Assembly (NCBI RefSeq): GCF_019511445.1
Contig: NZ_JAEUAN010000028.1
Location: 1-64,000 of the forward strand
Direction: 5' to 3'
DNA: 64,000 nt
Source: Aliirhizobium wenxiniae
Lineage (GTDB): Bacteria > Pseudomonadota > Alphaproteobacteria > Rhizobiales > Rhizobiaceae
Part shown: positions 15,392 to 23,818 of the stretch, in pieces
Layout: every line of letters begins with the position of its first letter
How positions within the stretch are numbered: the first letter of the stretch is position 1
Position numbers and translations under genes: made by a program
Notes under the pieces: generated by a model
The model's database searches: none
The model's input: the letters and a program-made list of their open reading frames with translations, nothing else
Told to the model about the DNA's origin: nothing

Positions 15392-16648
15392 ATGATTGTC
15401 GAGCCACTGGACCCGAATGCCCCGCTCGACACATTGCTGGACAGTGTCCAGTACCAGACCTTCCTGTATTTCTGGGAAGGCGCGCATACCGACAGCAAGC
15501 TGGTCTACGACAAGCGCTGGGTAAACGGCGCGATTGCCACCAACATGATCTCCATCAGCGGCACCGGCTTCGGGCTGATGGCGATCTTAGTCGCGGCAGA
15601 ACGGCAATGGGTCAGCCGCGCGGAGGCGCTGGAGCGGATCAACCTCATTCTCGACCGGCTGAACCTCGCAACCCGCTATCACGGCGCGTTCCCTCACATG
15701 GTCGATGGCGCCACCAGCGAGACCGTCCAGTTCTCGCAATATGACGATGCCGGCGACCTCGTGGAAACCACCCTCCTGCTTCAGGGCCTGATCTGCGCGC
15801 GGGAATATTTTACCGGCACATCCGAGGCTGAGCAGGCATTGAGAGCCACCGTCACGCGGCTGTTTGACGAGGTCGAATGGGACTGGTTCACCCGCGGCAA
15901 GGACGATGGTCCGCTTTACTGGCACTGGAGCCCGATCCACAACTGGACCATGAACCTGCCGATCAAGGGCTGGAACGAGGCACTTTCGGCCTATGTGCTG
16001 GCAGCTGGCTCGGACACGCATCCGATAAAGCCGGAAAGCTATCATGCCGGCTGGGCGCGCTCCGGCGAGATGAAGAACGGCGAGAGCTATTTCGGCACAG
16101 AGCTTCCGCTTGGCGAACCTCTCGGCGGCCCGCTATTCCTCTCCCAATATTCCTTCTGCGCTCTCGATCCGCGCGGCCTGTCCGATCGCTATGCCGACTA
16201 CTGGCAGCAGGCCGTGGCGCATACGAAGATCAATCGGGATTACTGCCTGAGCATCCCCGCCTACAAGCAATATGACGTCTGGGGCCTGACGGCTTCGGAA
16301 GCACCGAACGGCTACAACGCCAACTCCCCGACATCGGACATGGGAGCGATTGCTCCGACAGCCGCGCTGTCGAGCTTCCCCTTCCTGCCCAAGGAGGCGG
16401 AAGAGGCGCTGCGCGCCATGATCCGTTACGAGGATGGCAAGCTGTTCGGTTCGTTCGGCTTCGTAGACGCCTTCGCTCCGGCGATAGATTGGCTCGCACC
16501 GACCTATATCGCCATCGACCAGGGGCCGCTGATCGCAATGATCGAAAACCATCGCTCCGGCCTTTTGTGGAGCCTGTTCATGAAGGCACCGGAAGTGCGG
16601 CGTGGACTGGAGCGCCTTGGCTTCACCTCGGGCCACTATACGGCCTGA
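15392..16648 (+). CDS. Glucoamylase-like/GH144-type glycoside hydrolase
   Basis: A 418-residue alpha/alpha-barrel protein of the glycoamylase-like family, close to GH144 beta-1,2-glucanases. Supporting stretches are YQTFLYFWEGAH near the start, SISGTGFGLMAI, QYDDAGDLVETTLLLQGL, LYWHWSPIHNWTMNLPIKGWNEAL, and WGLTASEAPNGY. No signal peptide is visible, so it appears cytoplasmic. Rhizobiaceae make cyclic beta-1,2-glucan, a natural candidate substrate. It starts 23 bases after the ABC exporter gene. Whether it degrades or remodels the exported glycan cannot be told from sequence. It is convergent with the operon on the minus strand. Confidence 0.8.
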   Translation: MIVEPLDPNAPLDTLLDSVQYQTFLYFWEGAHTDSKLVYDKRWVNGAIATNMISISGTGFGLMAILVAAERQWVSRAEALERINLILDRLNLATRYHGAFPHMVDGATSETVQFSQYDDAGDLVETTLLLQGLICAREYFTGTSEAEQALRATVTRLFDEVEWDWFTRGKDDGPLYWHWSPIHNWTMNLPIKGWNEALSAYVLAAGSDTHPIKPESYHAGWARSGEMKNGESYFGTELPLGEPLGGPLFLSQYSFCALDPRGLSDRYADYWQQAVAHTKINRDYCLSIPAYKQYDVWGLTASEAPNGYNANSPTSDMGAIAPTAALSSFPFLPKEAEEALRAMIRYEDGKLFGSFGFVDAFAPAIDWLAPTYIAIDQGPLIAMIENHRSGLLWSLFMKAPEVRRGLERLGFTSGHYTA

Positions 16649-16658
16649 GGACAGAGCC

Positions 16659-16877
16659 TCACTCGGCCCGCTCGAAAACCCACTTCACCACATATTTGCC
16701 GTTCGGCTTCAGTTTTGTCTTGGTCTTCATCTTCACCGGACCGCCGAGTGCGGCTTCCGCCTGATCGAACATCTCGCGCGCCTCGGCAAGCGCCTGATGA
16801 TAGGCGCTGTTGTCGCGGCGTGGCGTGTCTGCCACCGCCTTGATCAGGGCGTTGATATCCCGTTTTCCAGACATCAT
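16659..16877 (-). CDS. Small basic conserved-looking protein, third gene of the MotAB-like operon
   Basis: A 72-residue soluble protein, MMSGKRDINALIKAVAD at the N-terminus and KTKTKLKPNGKYVVKWVFE at the C-terminus. It has no membrane segment or known motif. The ATG lies three bases after the stop of the MotB-like gene, so it is the last gene of that operon. I do not recognise the family. The tight linkage suggests a partner of the motor-like pair, but nothing in the sequence proves it. Confidence 0.7.
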   Translation of the reverse strand: MMSGKRDINALIKAVADTPRRDNSAYHQALAEAREMFDQAEAALGGPVKMKTKTKLKPNGKYVVKWVFERAE

Positions 16878-16880
16878 CGA

Positions 16881-17912
16881 TCAGCGTTCCGTCAGTTTCA
16901 GCTCGATACGGCGGTTCTGCGACCTGGCTTCCGGCGTATCCCCCGGAGCAATAGGCTGGAACTCGCCGAAGCCGGCGGCAACAAGCCGATTGGCAGAAAC
17001 ACCCTTGGAGATCAGATACTTCACGACCGATGTTGCGCGGGCGGATGAAAGCTCCCAGTTGTCGCGATAACGGCCCGTGCCGGAGAGCGGAGAATTATCC
17101 GTGTGGCCATCGACCCTGAGCACCCAGTTGATCTCGGCCGGAATTTCCTTGGCAAGTTCGAGCAGGGCCATTGCCAGCTTGTCCATTTCGCCACGCCCGG
17201 CATCGTCCAGCTCGCTGCCGCCGACAGGGAACAGCACCTCCGACTGGAAGACGAAGCGGTCCCCGACGATCCGGATGTTTTCGCGATCAGACAGGATCTC
17301 GCGCAACCGCCCGAAGAAGTCGGAACGGTAACGGTTGAGTTCCTGCACGCGGGCGGCAAGGGCGACATTGAGGCGGCGACCAAGATCGGCAATCTGCGCC
17401 TGCGAGGTGGAATCCTTCGCCTCCGACGCCTGCAGCGCCTGCTCCACCGCTGCGATCTGCGCGCGCAGTGCTGCGATCTGTTGGTTCAGAAGCTCGATCT
17501 GGCTTGCCGCGCGCTGGCTGATCTGCTGCTGGTTATTCAACTCGCTGGTCAGTTCGCCGACCTCCGCGTTGGCAGCGGCGCTGCTGCCGACGCCGTCATT
17601 CAGCAGCTGCTGCAGACGCGAACGATCGCTCTCTACCGCAGCCAGCGAGGACTGCAGGTTGGCAAGCTGATCTTCCAGATCCTGGCTGCCGCTCTTTTCC
17701 AGCGCCAGCAATTCCGTCAGTTCGGCAATCTGGCTGTTGAGGCGGTTGAGCACTTCGTCGCGGCCGGTGATCTCCCGGCTGAGCAGGAACTGCGCCAGCA
17801 CGAAGACCGTCAGCAGGAACATGATGGCGAGAAGAAGCGTGGACAGCGCGTCCACGAAACCCGGCCAGAAATCGACTGTGCGTTCGCGACGGCGGTTCTT
17901 GGCAAGCGCCAT
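16881..17912 (-). CDS. MotB/OmpA-like peptidoglycan-binding protein
   Basis: A 343-residue inner-membrane protein. A single helix at about residues 15-43 contains TVDFWPGFVDALSTLL, whose Asp matches the proton-carrying Asp of MotB. A long coiled coil (about 55-185) follows, then an OmpA/MotB domain with RVDGHTDNSPL, WELSSARATSVVKYL and SQNRRIELKL that should hold peptidoglycan. It pairs with the MotA-like gene three bases upstream. The long coiled coil and lack of flagellar neighbours set it apart from the flagellar stator. Confidence 0.87.
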   Translation of the reverse strand: MALAKNRRRERTVDFWPGFVDALSTLLLAIMFLLTVFVLAQFLLSREITGRDEVLNRLNSQIAELTELLALEKSGSQDLEDQLANLQSSLAAVESDRSRLQQLLNDGVGSSAAANAEVGELTSELNNQQQISQRAASQIELLNQQIAALRAQIAAVEQALQASEAKDSTSQAQIADLGRRLNVALAARVQELNRYRSDFFGRLREILSDRENIRIVGDRFVFQSEVLFPVGGSELDDAGRGEMDKLAMALLELAKEIPAEINWVLRVDGHTDNSPLSGTGRYRDNWELSSARATSVVKYLISKGVSANRLVAAGFGEFQPIAPGDTPEARSQNRRIELKLTER

Positions 17913-17915
17913 CGC

Positions 17916-18962
17916 TTATTTCCCCCCGATCTTGTCGGAAAGTCGGTCGAGCGTACGGCGCATGGCCTTTGATTCTTCCTGCTGCGCCTCGATCCAGTCA
18001 CGCAGCATCTGCTGCTCGTTGCGCATGTTCTTGACTAGGCCCTGGATACCTTCTGCAAGGTTCGCTATGGCAGCCATCGAGCGTTCGGTCTCCGCACCGT
18101 CACGGCCGGCTTTCGCCTGCACGGCGGCAAGCTTGCGCAATTCGGTGGTCAAGGCCTTTAGCTCGTCTGCCGCGCCATTGTCGCCATTGGCGATCGGCCC
18201 ATCGTAACCGACATCAGTCACGGAGGAGAGCCAGTTCTCAAGCTCGGTATAGAAGCGGTTCTGCGCGCGACCTGCCTGCAGGTCGAGAAAACCGAGGATC
18301 AGCGAACCCGAAAGGCCAAGCAGCGAGGACGAGAACGCCGTGCCCATGCCGGCAAGCGGCTGGGCGAGGCCGCTCTTGATGGCGCTTAGAATATCGTTTG
18401 AGCCGCTCGAAGACGGGTCGAGCGCACCGATAACGTCGCTGATCGAGCCGATCGTCTCGATAAGCCCCCAGAACGTGCCGAGCAGGCCGAGGAAAACAAG
18501 AAGGCCGATGAGATAGCGCGACGTATCACGCGTCTCGTCCAGTCGCGTGCCGATCGAATCGAGAATGGAGCGATAGGCGACTGTCGACAGCGCCACCTTG
18601 CGGCGGCGGCCTATCAGTGCGCGCATCGGCGCAAGCAGCCGTGGCTCGCGACCCACCTTGTCGGCATTGCCGCCGGCAGCACGATAGGAATTGAACCAGC
18701 CGACTTCGCGGGCAAGGCTGATGACCTGGACAAAGACGAGCAGGATGCCGATCGCCAGAACGCCAAGGATCAGCCCGTTCAGCCCCGGATTGGTCTGGAA
18801 CGCGTGTGCCGCCTGCCGGTAGAGGATGGAGGCAACGAAGCCGACAAGGATGAGGAAGATAAGCATCGTCCAGAGGAACGACGCCGGATTGGAGAGTTTG
18901 TGTTTATAGCCACCGCGGCCGGTTTCCGACTCGTCCAGATCATCCACTGTCGCATTCGCCAT
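17916..18962 (-). CDS. MotA/TolQ/ExbB-like membrane protein
   Basis: A 348-residue protein with four predicted membrane helices, near residues 29-50, 60-85, 140-165 and 198-225, and a long soluble C-terminal tail with coiled-coil character. LIGLLVFLGLLGTFWGLIETIG and GLAQPLAGMGTAFSSSLLGLSGS are the hallmark TM3/TM4 stretches of MotA/TolQ/ExbB proteins, which form the stationary ring of proton-driven motors. It leads a three-gene operon with a MotB-like partner. A CTCCGCT/AGCGGAG hairpin sits in the short leader at 18975-18994, next to the ribosome site. It has no flagellar, Tol or TonB neighbours. Confidence 0.87.
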   Translation of the reverse strand: MANATVDDLDESETGRGGYKHKLSNPASFLWTMLIFLILVGFVASILYRQAAHAFQTNPGLNGLILGVLAIGILLVFVQVISLAREVGWFNSYRAAGGNADKVGREPRLLAPMRALIGRRRKVALSTVAYRSILDSIGTRLDETRDTSRYLIGLLVFLGLLGTFWGLIETIGSISDVIGALDPSSSGSNDILSAIKSGLAQPLAGMGTAFSSSLLGLSGSLILGFLDLQAGRAQNRFYTELENWLSSVTDVGYDGPIANGDNGAADELKALTTELRKLAAVQAKAGRDGAETERSMAAIANLAEGIQGLVKNMRNEQQMLRDWIEAQQEESKAMRRTLDRLSDKIGGK

Positions 18963-19082
18963 AATACGCCTCGACTCCGCTAAATTGAGCGGAGGCTAGT
19001 GTAAAATTGCGACGAATTGAAGTGCGCAAGCATTGGAAAACAGTGCGCTATTGATTAGCGGGCACTGATTTTCATCATTGCC

Positions 19083-19883
19083 TTAGCGCTGCGGCACCGG
19101 ACGGTTGACGACTTCGACCAGCGCATTGCGGATCAACTCGTTGCCGGCAATCACATTGCGGGCCTCGAACATGTTCTGCGCGCCCTTCATGTCAGACACG
19201 AAGCCGCCGGCTTCGCGGATCAGCAGCAGGCCGGCTGCCATGTCCCAGGGCGAGAGCTCGGCTTCCCAGAAACCGTCCAAACGGCCGGCAGCGACATAGG
19301 CCAGATCGAGAGCAGCAGCACCGGCGCGGCGAACACCTGCAACTTCGCCCATGACGTGACGCAGTTCGACGAGGAACTTGCCGTGATTGCCACGGCCGAG
19401 ATGCGGAACGCCGCAGCCGATAACGCAGTCGGAAAGAACGCGACGAGCTGCGACACGGATACGACGGTCGTTGAGGAAGGCGCCGCCGCCCTTTTCGGCC
19501 GTGTAGAGTTCATCGGTCGCAGGGTTGAAGATCACGCCGCCGACGATCTCGCCATTGCGCTCGAGCGCGATCGAAGTGGCAAACTGTGGAATGCCGTGCA
19601 GGAAGTTGGTCGTGCCATCGAGCGGATCGACGATCCAGCGATGCGCGCCGTCGGTACCCTTCTCTTCGCCGCCCTCTTCACCGAGGAAGCCATAGGTCGG
19701 GCGAGCCTTCATCAGCTCGTCACGAACGATCTTCTCAGCCTTCAGGTCAGCCTGGGAGACGAAATCGCTCGGTCCCTTGACCGAAACCTGCAGGTTCTGC
19801 ACCTCACCAAAATCTCTGGTAAGCGATTTGCCTGCCTTCAAGGCAGCCTGCACCATGACATTGAGAAGCGCTGAACGGGCCAT
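19083..19883 (-). CDS. suhB: Inositol monophosphatase
   Basis: A 266-residue Mg-dependent phosphatase of the inositol monophosphatase/SuhB family. All metal-site motifs are present: LGEEGGEEKG near residue 65, WIVDPLDGTTNFLHG near 82-96, and LSPWDMAAGLLLIREAGG near 212-229. It dephosphorylates inositol phosphates; in some bacteria it also acts on rRNA transcription complexes. AAGGA lies seven bases before the ATG at 19883; the 34 extra upstream residues are dismissed. It stands alone, divergent from a small membrane protein gene. Confidence 0.93.
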   Translation of the reverse strand: MARSALLNVMVQAALKAGKSLTRDFGEVQNLQVSVKGPSDFVSQADLKAEKIVRDELMKARPTYGFLGEEGGEEKGTDGAHRWIVDPLDGTTNFLHGIPQFATSIALERNGEIVGGVIFNPATDELYTAEKGGGAFLNDRRIRVAARRVLSDCVIGCGVPHLGRGNHGKFLVELRHVMGEVAGVRRAGAAALDLAYVAAGRLDGFWEAELSPWDMAAGLLLIREAGGFVSDMKGAQNMFEARNVIAGNELIRNALVEVVNRPVPQR

Positions 19884-20064
19884 TTCGGAATCCTTAAGCC
19901 CTGGAATCCGGAAGACCGGGAGAGCGGGCGATGCTGATTTTGTTGATTGGGCGGCTTCAAGACCACAAATTGCCGGTAAATTCAAGTCATGCGCTTACAC
20001 GGCAGTGTTGTCATTCATGACGTAGCCTGCGAAAGGAGTGCCAGCCACATTCAGGAGACAGCCC

Positions 20065-20415
20065 ATGCGCATGCCTATCCCCCTCTTTATCAGCCTCGGC
20101 ATGCTCATCACCATGACCTTTTTGTCGCTGGGCCTGTGGGCGGCCATACCGGCCGATACCATGCTGCCGATCCACTTCGACTTCTCCGGCAATCCGGACA
20201 ATTTCGCGCGCCCGGCAATCGCGCTTTTCCTGCTGCCGGGAGCTATGCTGTTCGCAACCTGCGTCTTTGCCGTGTCGCCGTATATCAATCCGAAGGCGCT
20301 TGATCGGCAGGGCTTCTATACCGCCGTCTGGCTGTTTGTCATTCTGGCACTGGCCGTCGGCCACGGCTTTATCATCCGCGGCGCGCTCTTTGCACTGCAG
20401 GCGCTACAGTCCTAA
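20065..20415 (+). CDS. Small membrane protein, DUF1648/SdpI-like
   Basis: A 116-residue protein with three or four hydrophobic segments (about residues 4-26, 48-72 and 86-108). The loop IPADTMLPIHFDFSGNPDNFARP, in particular LPIHFDFSGNPD, matches the DUF1648 motif found in SdpI-type membrane proteins. AGGAGA lies before the ATG at 20065, so the longer frame from 20038 is not used. Function is unknown. Its 3' end overlaps the Sel1-repeat gene stop by four bases in convergent orientation. Confidence 0.75.
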   Translation: MRMPIPLFISLGMLITMTFLSLGLWAAIPADTMLPIHFDFSGNPDNFARPAIALFLLPGAMLFATCVFAVSPYINPKALDRQGFYTAVWLFVILALAVGHGFIIRGALFALQALQS

Positions 20416-21491
20416 TTCTGCCGGAACTTGTTGGCCGCGTCGATCGCCTGTTTCTGCTGGTCTTCGTTGATGCCGAGATAGAAATCCTCAAGTCCGGCAT
20501 CCTGAAGGCCCGCCCGCCGGGAGAGCACATACCACTTGGCGGCTTCCACGGGATTGGGCCGGGTGCCGAGCGCGTTGATGTAGAGATAGGCAAGCTTGTT
20601 CTGAGCGACCACATTGCCGCGCATGGCGGCAATCCGGAGCCATTCGAACCCCTTGTCGTAATCCCGCTCGCCGCCGACGCCGTTCACATACCAGACACCC
20701 ATATCCAGCTGGGCAGTATCATAGCCGGCCTTGGCGGCACGCAACATCCAGTCACGCGCCTGCGCCTTTTTGGTCGGCGCAACTTCGCGAAGCGACATGT
20801 AGAGCTGGGCAACGGCATATTGCGCATCGGCCACACCCTGGCTGGCGGATCTCTCATAGAATGGCAGGGCCAGTTCCATGCCTTTTTCGCCGGGATTGTC
20901 TGAAATCAGGATCTGCCCCCAGTTGAACTGGGCAGCCGAATTTCCTGCTTCCGCCGCGCGGCGCATGTAGTCATCCGCCTTCTGCTTGTCTGCCGTAACA
21001 TCACGCCCCCTCATCAGCAGGAGCGCATATTCGAACATGGCGGCAGCATCACCTCCTTCTGCGGCCTGGCCGTACCAGAACGCCGCGCCCTTGGGATCGC
21101 GAGCGATCCCATAGCCCTTAGTCATCATTTCAGCGACCAATGTCTGCGCAGCCGCATCCCCTTGCTGCGCCCGCTCGAGAGCAAGCTTCATCGCCGTCAC
21201 ATACATGCCGCGCTGGTAAGCGCCGTAAGCCTCGTCGACCTTGCCGTCATATTGCTTTTCCTCCGGCGGCGCAGGCAATGCAGCCCCCATTCGCCGGTAA
21301 AGCTCAACACCGCCTGACGGCACGATGCCATCCGGCTGCTGCTGCCGCTCCATCTTGCCGGCATCAGGTCCGACCGGACGGGTCACGACCCGGTTGGACT
21401 GGGCATGCACGGAGGTTACTGCAACCGCTGATATCAGCATGGCAGTGACGACTTTGAGCGGATTGCGATACAGACGTGTCGTTGATGGCAT
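20412..21491 (-). CDS. Secreted Sel1-repeat protein
   Basis: A 359-residue protein with an N-terminal signal peptide (positive MPSTTRLYRNPLKVV, then a hydrophobic core, cleavage after VHA) and five to six Sel1-like repeats between about residues 90 and 340, for example AAQTLVAEMMTKGYGIARD and AAAFWYGQAAEGGDAAAMFEYA-type units. Such solenoids act as protein-protein scaffolds in the periplasm. The ATG at 21491 directly follows the ThiE-like gene (seven-base gap), so the two are likely co-transcribed. The ORF reaches further upstream but only as a shadow of that gene. Confidence 0.85.
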   Translation of the reverse strand: MPSTTRLYRNPLKVVTAMLISAVAVTSVHAQSNRVVTRPVGPDAGKMERQQQPDGIVPSGGVELYRRMGAALPAPPEEKQYDGKVDEAYGAYQRGMYVTAMKLALERAQQGDAAAQTLVAEMMTKGYGIARDPKGAAFWYGQAAEGGDAAAMFEYALLLMRGRDVTADKQKADDYMRRAAEAGNSAAQFNWGQILISDNPGEKGMELALPFYERSASQGVADAQYAVAQLYMSLREVAPTKKAQARDWMLRAAKAGYDTAQLDMGVWYVNGVGGERDYDKGFEWLRIAAMRGNVVAQNKLAYLYINALGTRPNPVEAAKWYVLSRRAGLQDAGLEDFYLGINEDQQKQAIDAANKFRQN

Positions 21492-21498
21492 GCGACCA

Positions 21499-22152
21499 TC
21501 AACCCCCAAACCGTGGCGCTTTTTCGTCGAGCAGCGCATTGGCCTTTGCGACGGCTTCAGCCGGCCCCACAGCAACGGCAAACACGGCATCACGCAGGGC
21601 GACGAACTCTGCGCCGCTCTCGGCAACGACAACGACCGATTCGACATCACTGCCGCCCATGACGATGCAGGGAATCTCGATCATCGACGCCCACCATTCG
21701 GCCAGCGCCACATTCTTCGGATGCGCCTCCGGCTTGATGTCACCATCGAAACGACCGAAGAAAATATAGTCCGGCCGCAGTTCACCGATCTCAAGCGCCG
21801 CGTGCCGTTCCGTTGCACCGCCGGCGCCAACGATCAGCTTCGGCGTGAATTTCTCGATCGCTTCACCCAGTTCCTCAAGCGAGCCCGACAGGTGAAGACC
21901 ATCTGCCTTGGCGCGGCCTGCAACACGACTGTCGCCGGAGATGATCGCGGCAGCGCCGGCATCCTGGATAATCTGCACCAGCACTTCGGCCCGCTTCTGG
22001 AACGCCTGGTCGTCCAGCCCGTATTGCGGCAGGATGACGGATGCGACATCGCCGCCCGACATGGCCTCGGCAAGGAGTTTTGCCTGGCGATCGGCATCGG
22101 CATCATCCGGTACGATCAGCACGATGCGGCAGCGGTTATCCGGTTCTGTCAT
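21499..22152 (-). CDS. Thiamine phosphate synthase family protein (ThiE/TenI-like)
   Basis: A 217-residue TIM-barrel-like protein with the ThiE/TenI pattern: AAAIISGDSRVAGRAKADGLHLSG around residues 67-90 and DYIFFGRFDGDIKPEAHPKN near 130-149. ThiE joins the pyrimidine and thiazole halves of thiamine. The match is partial and the loop motifs are not those of a textbook ThiE, so this may be a divergent paralogue with another role. No other thiamine gene is adjacent and no THI riboswitch is visible upstream. It heads a short operon with the Sel1 protein. Confidence 0.72.
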   Translation of the reverse strand: MTEPDNRCRIVLIVPDDADADRQAKLLAEAMSGGDVASVILPQYGLDDQAFQKRAEVLVQIIQDAGAAAIISGDSRVAGRAKADGLHLSGSLEELGEAIEKFTPKLIVGAGGATERHAALEIGELRPDYIFFGRFDGDIKPEAHPKNVALAEWWASMIEIPCIVMGGSDVESVVVVAESGAEFVALRDAVFAVAVGPAEAVAKANALLDEKAPRFGG

Positions 22153-22280
22153 GTTCTTATCCGATCATTCTCGCCTTGAAGCGAAGACGTACCGCTTCAG
22201 CACGTTCCGCTCTGGTTTTATTCAACCAATTCGATAGACCGGACGGATTGCAGGATCAACACCCCCGACAGTAACCGCAG

Positions 22281-23048
22281 ATGATAGATATCCCCAACCT
22301 GTCGTTCTTTCTCGCCGCAATTCCGGCAGTCATGCTTGTCGGCCTGTCGAAAGGCGGCATCGGCGGCGCGATCGGCCTGATGGGCGTGCCGATCATGTCG
22401 CTTGCGGTTGAACCGGTGCAGGCGGCGGCGATTTTCCTGCCGATCCTTATTCTGATGGATGCGGTCGCGCTCTGGTCCTGGCGCAAGTACAACGATCCGA
22501 AGACGCTGCTGATGATCATGCCCGGCGGCGTGATCGGCATTGCGCTCGGCTGGGCGACGTCGGCCTATGTCTCCGATGATGCGCTGAAAGTGGTGATCGC
22601 ATCTGCGACCATCCTCTTCGCTGCGCGCTATTTCTGGCAGGTCTATGGACGCCGGGGGGAAATCCAGGCCCCTCTCCCGCACCGCCCGGTCGCCGCAACA
22701 TTCTGGGGATCTCTTTCGGGCTATGCGAGCTTCGTTGCCCATGCCGGCGGCCCGCCATTCCAGATCTATGTCCTGCCGATGCAGCTTGACCCGAAAAACT
22801 ACACCGGCGCGAGCATTCGCTTCTTCGCCATCGTCAATGCGGTAAAGGTCATTCCCTATTTCTTCCTCGGCGCGCTGGATACGCATAACCTGACCGTGTC
22901 GGCAACGCTTCTGCCCGTGGCACTCGTCTCGACCATAATGGGAGCGGCCATCGTCAAGCATCTGAAGGCGGAAACCTTTTACCCGATGACCTACGGTCTT
23001 GCCTTTCTGGCCGGCCTCAAACTGCTCTGGGACGGCCTGCCGTTCTGA
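22281..23048 (+). CDS. TSUP (TauE/SafE) family permease
   Basis: A 255-residue membrane protein with about eight hydrophobic segments arranged as two repeats. The first opens with VGLSKGGIGGAIGLMGVPIMSL and the second with SLSGYASFVAHAGGPPFQIYVLP, the paired signatures of the TauE/SafE anion exporter family. Members export sulfite, sulfonates or organosulfur compounds; the substrate here is not determinable. It is divergent from the ThiE-like gene and followed by about 150 bases with no gene. Confidence 0.87.
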   Translation: MIDIPNLSFFLAAIPAVMLVGLSKGGIGGAIGLMGVPIMSLAVEPVQAAAIFLPILILMDAVALWSWRKYNDPKTLLMIMPGGVIGIALGWATSAYVSDDALKVVIASATILFAARYFWQVYGRRGEIQAPLPHRPVAATFWGSLSGYASFVAHAGGPPFQIYVLPMQLDPKNYTGASIRFFAIVNAVKVIPYFFLGALDTHNLTVSATLLPVALVSTIMGAAIVKHLKAETFYPMTYGLAFLAGLKLLWDGLPF

Positions 23049-23198
23049 GCGGGCACGAATTGGGAATAAGCAGGGCCCCTAAAAACAATTCTGGCCGTAG
23101 CCCGCATGAACCACGACCAGAACAGAAAGATTGGGTTTTGTGCCGCTATCGGATCATTTCCAAATCAAGATCCGCGGCGATGGCTCTTTTAGCTGACC

Positions 23199-23375
23199 TT
23201 AATGGCGGGTTGACGCCTTGAGGCGCTGCACTTGGTCTTTGAGACGCAGCTTACGACGCTTCAGATCGGCAATCTCGCGATCGTCTGATGAAGGAGACGA
23301 AAGAATCGCCTGGAGCTCCTCCTCGAGATCACCGTGCTTCTTTTCAAGCGATGCTATATGAGCCTGGATGGTCAT
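23199..23375 (-). CDS. DUF465 (YdcH-like) small coiled-coil protein
   Basis: A 58-residue protein read directly from the minus strand: it begins MTIQAHIASLEKKHGDLEEE and ends in LKRRKLRLKDQVQRLKAS followed by TRH. The helical, charge-rich text with paired heptads, and the DLKRRKLRLKD motif, match DUF465. AAGGA lies about nine bases before the ATG. It is divergent from a second DUF465 gene at 23605-23808. The function of the family is unknown. Confidence 0.82.
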   Translation of the reverse strand: MTIQAHIASLEKKHGDLEEELQAILSSPSSDDREIADLKRRKLRLKDQVQRLKASTRH

Positions 23376-23604
23376 GTGGCATGTCCTTCCCTATTGCCTG
23401 CTCCGGCCACTCCATCGGCCGAAGCTTCAGGTTTACGACGGAAGTGTGACACGATCTGCTCGGTTTGTCGAAGGTGTTTTCATGACAAGAGCGCGGCAAA
23501 TTCGTGACCTCAGCTAACTTCCAGTTAATGTGGTTTGATGATAGGAGCTTGCGCATTAAGCTGGGCCGGGTCACAAGCCCGGATCGATATGGGGACTTGA
23601 AGAC

Positions 23605-23808
23605 ATGGCCGATCAAGAACAGGCGGACAACCGGCTGGCGCTGGCAAAGCTCCGGCAGGAGCATGAAGACTACGATGCCGCCATCAACGCCATGATCACA
23701 GTCGGCTGCGATGCGCTGCGCGTCCAGCGGATGAAGAAGAAAAAGCTCGCGATCAAGGACAAGATGACCCAGATCGAAGACCAGATCCTGCCCGACATCA
23801 TTGCCTAG
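23605..23808 (+). CDS. DUF465 (YdcH-like) small coiled-coil protein
   Basis: A 67-residue helical protein with LAKLRQEHEDYDAAINAM and VQRMKKKKLAIKDKMTQIED, the DUF465 pattern of two antiparallel helices. It lies ten bases upstream of purE and is probably co-transcribed with it. A second DUF465 gene lies divergently at 23199-23375 on the other side of a 229-base promoter region. Function is unknown. Confidence 0.85.
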   Translation: MADQEQADNRLALAKLRQEHEDYDAAINAMITVGCDALRVQRMKKKKLAIKDKMTQIEDQILPDIIA

Positions 23809-23818
23809 GAACGCTCAA

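Noticed and set aside
16659..18962. Zorya-type defence (ZorAB) reading of the MotA/MotB-like pair
   Set aside because: No ZorC, ZorD or ZorE-like gene lies nearby, and the operon sits among housekeeping genes. I kept it as an orphan motor-like system.
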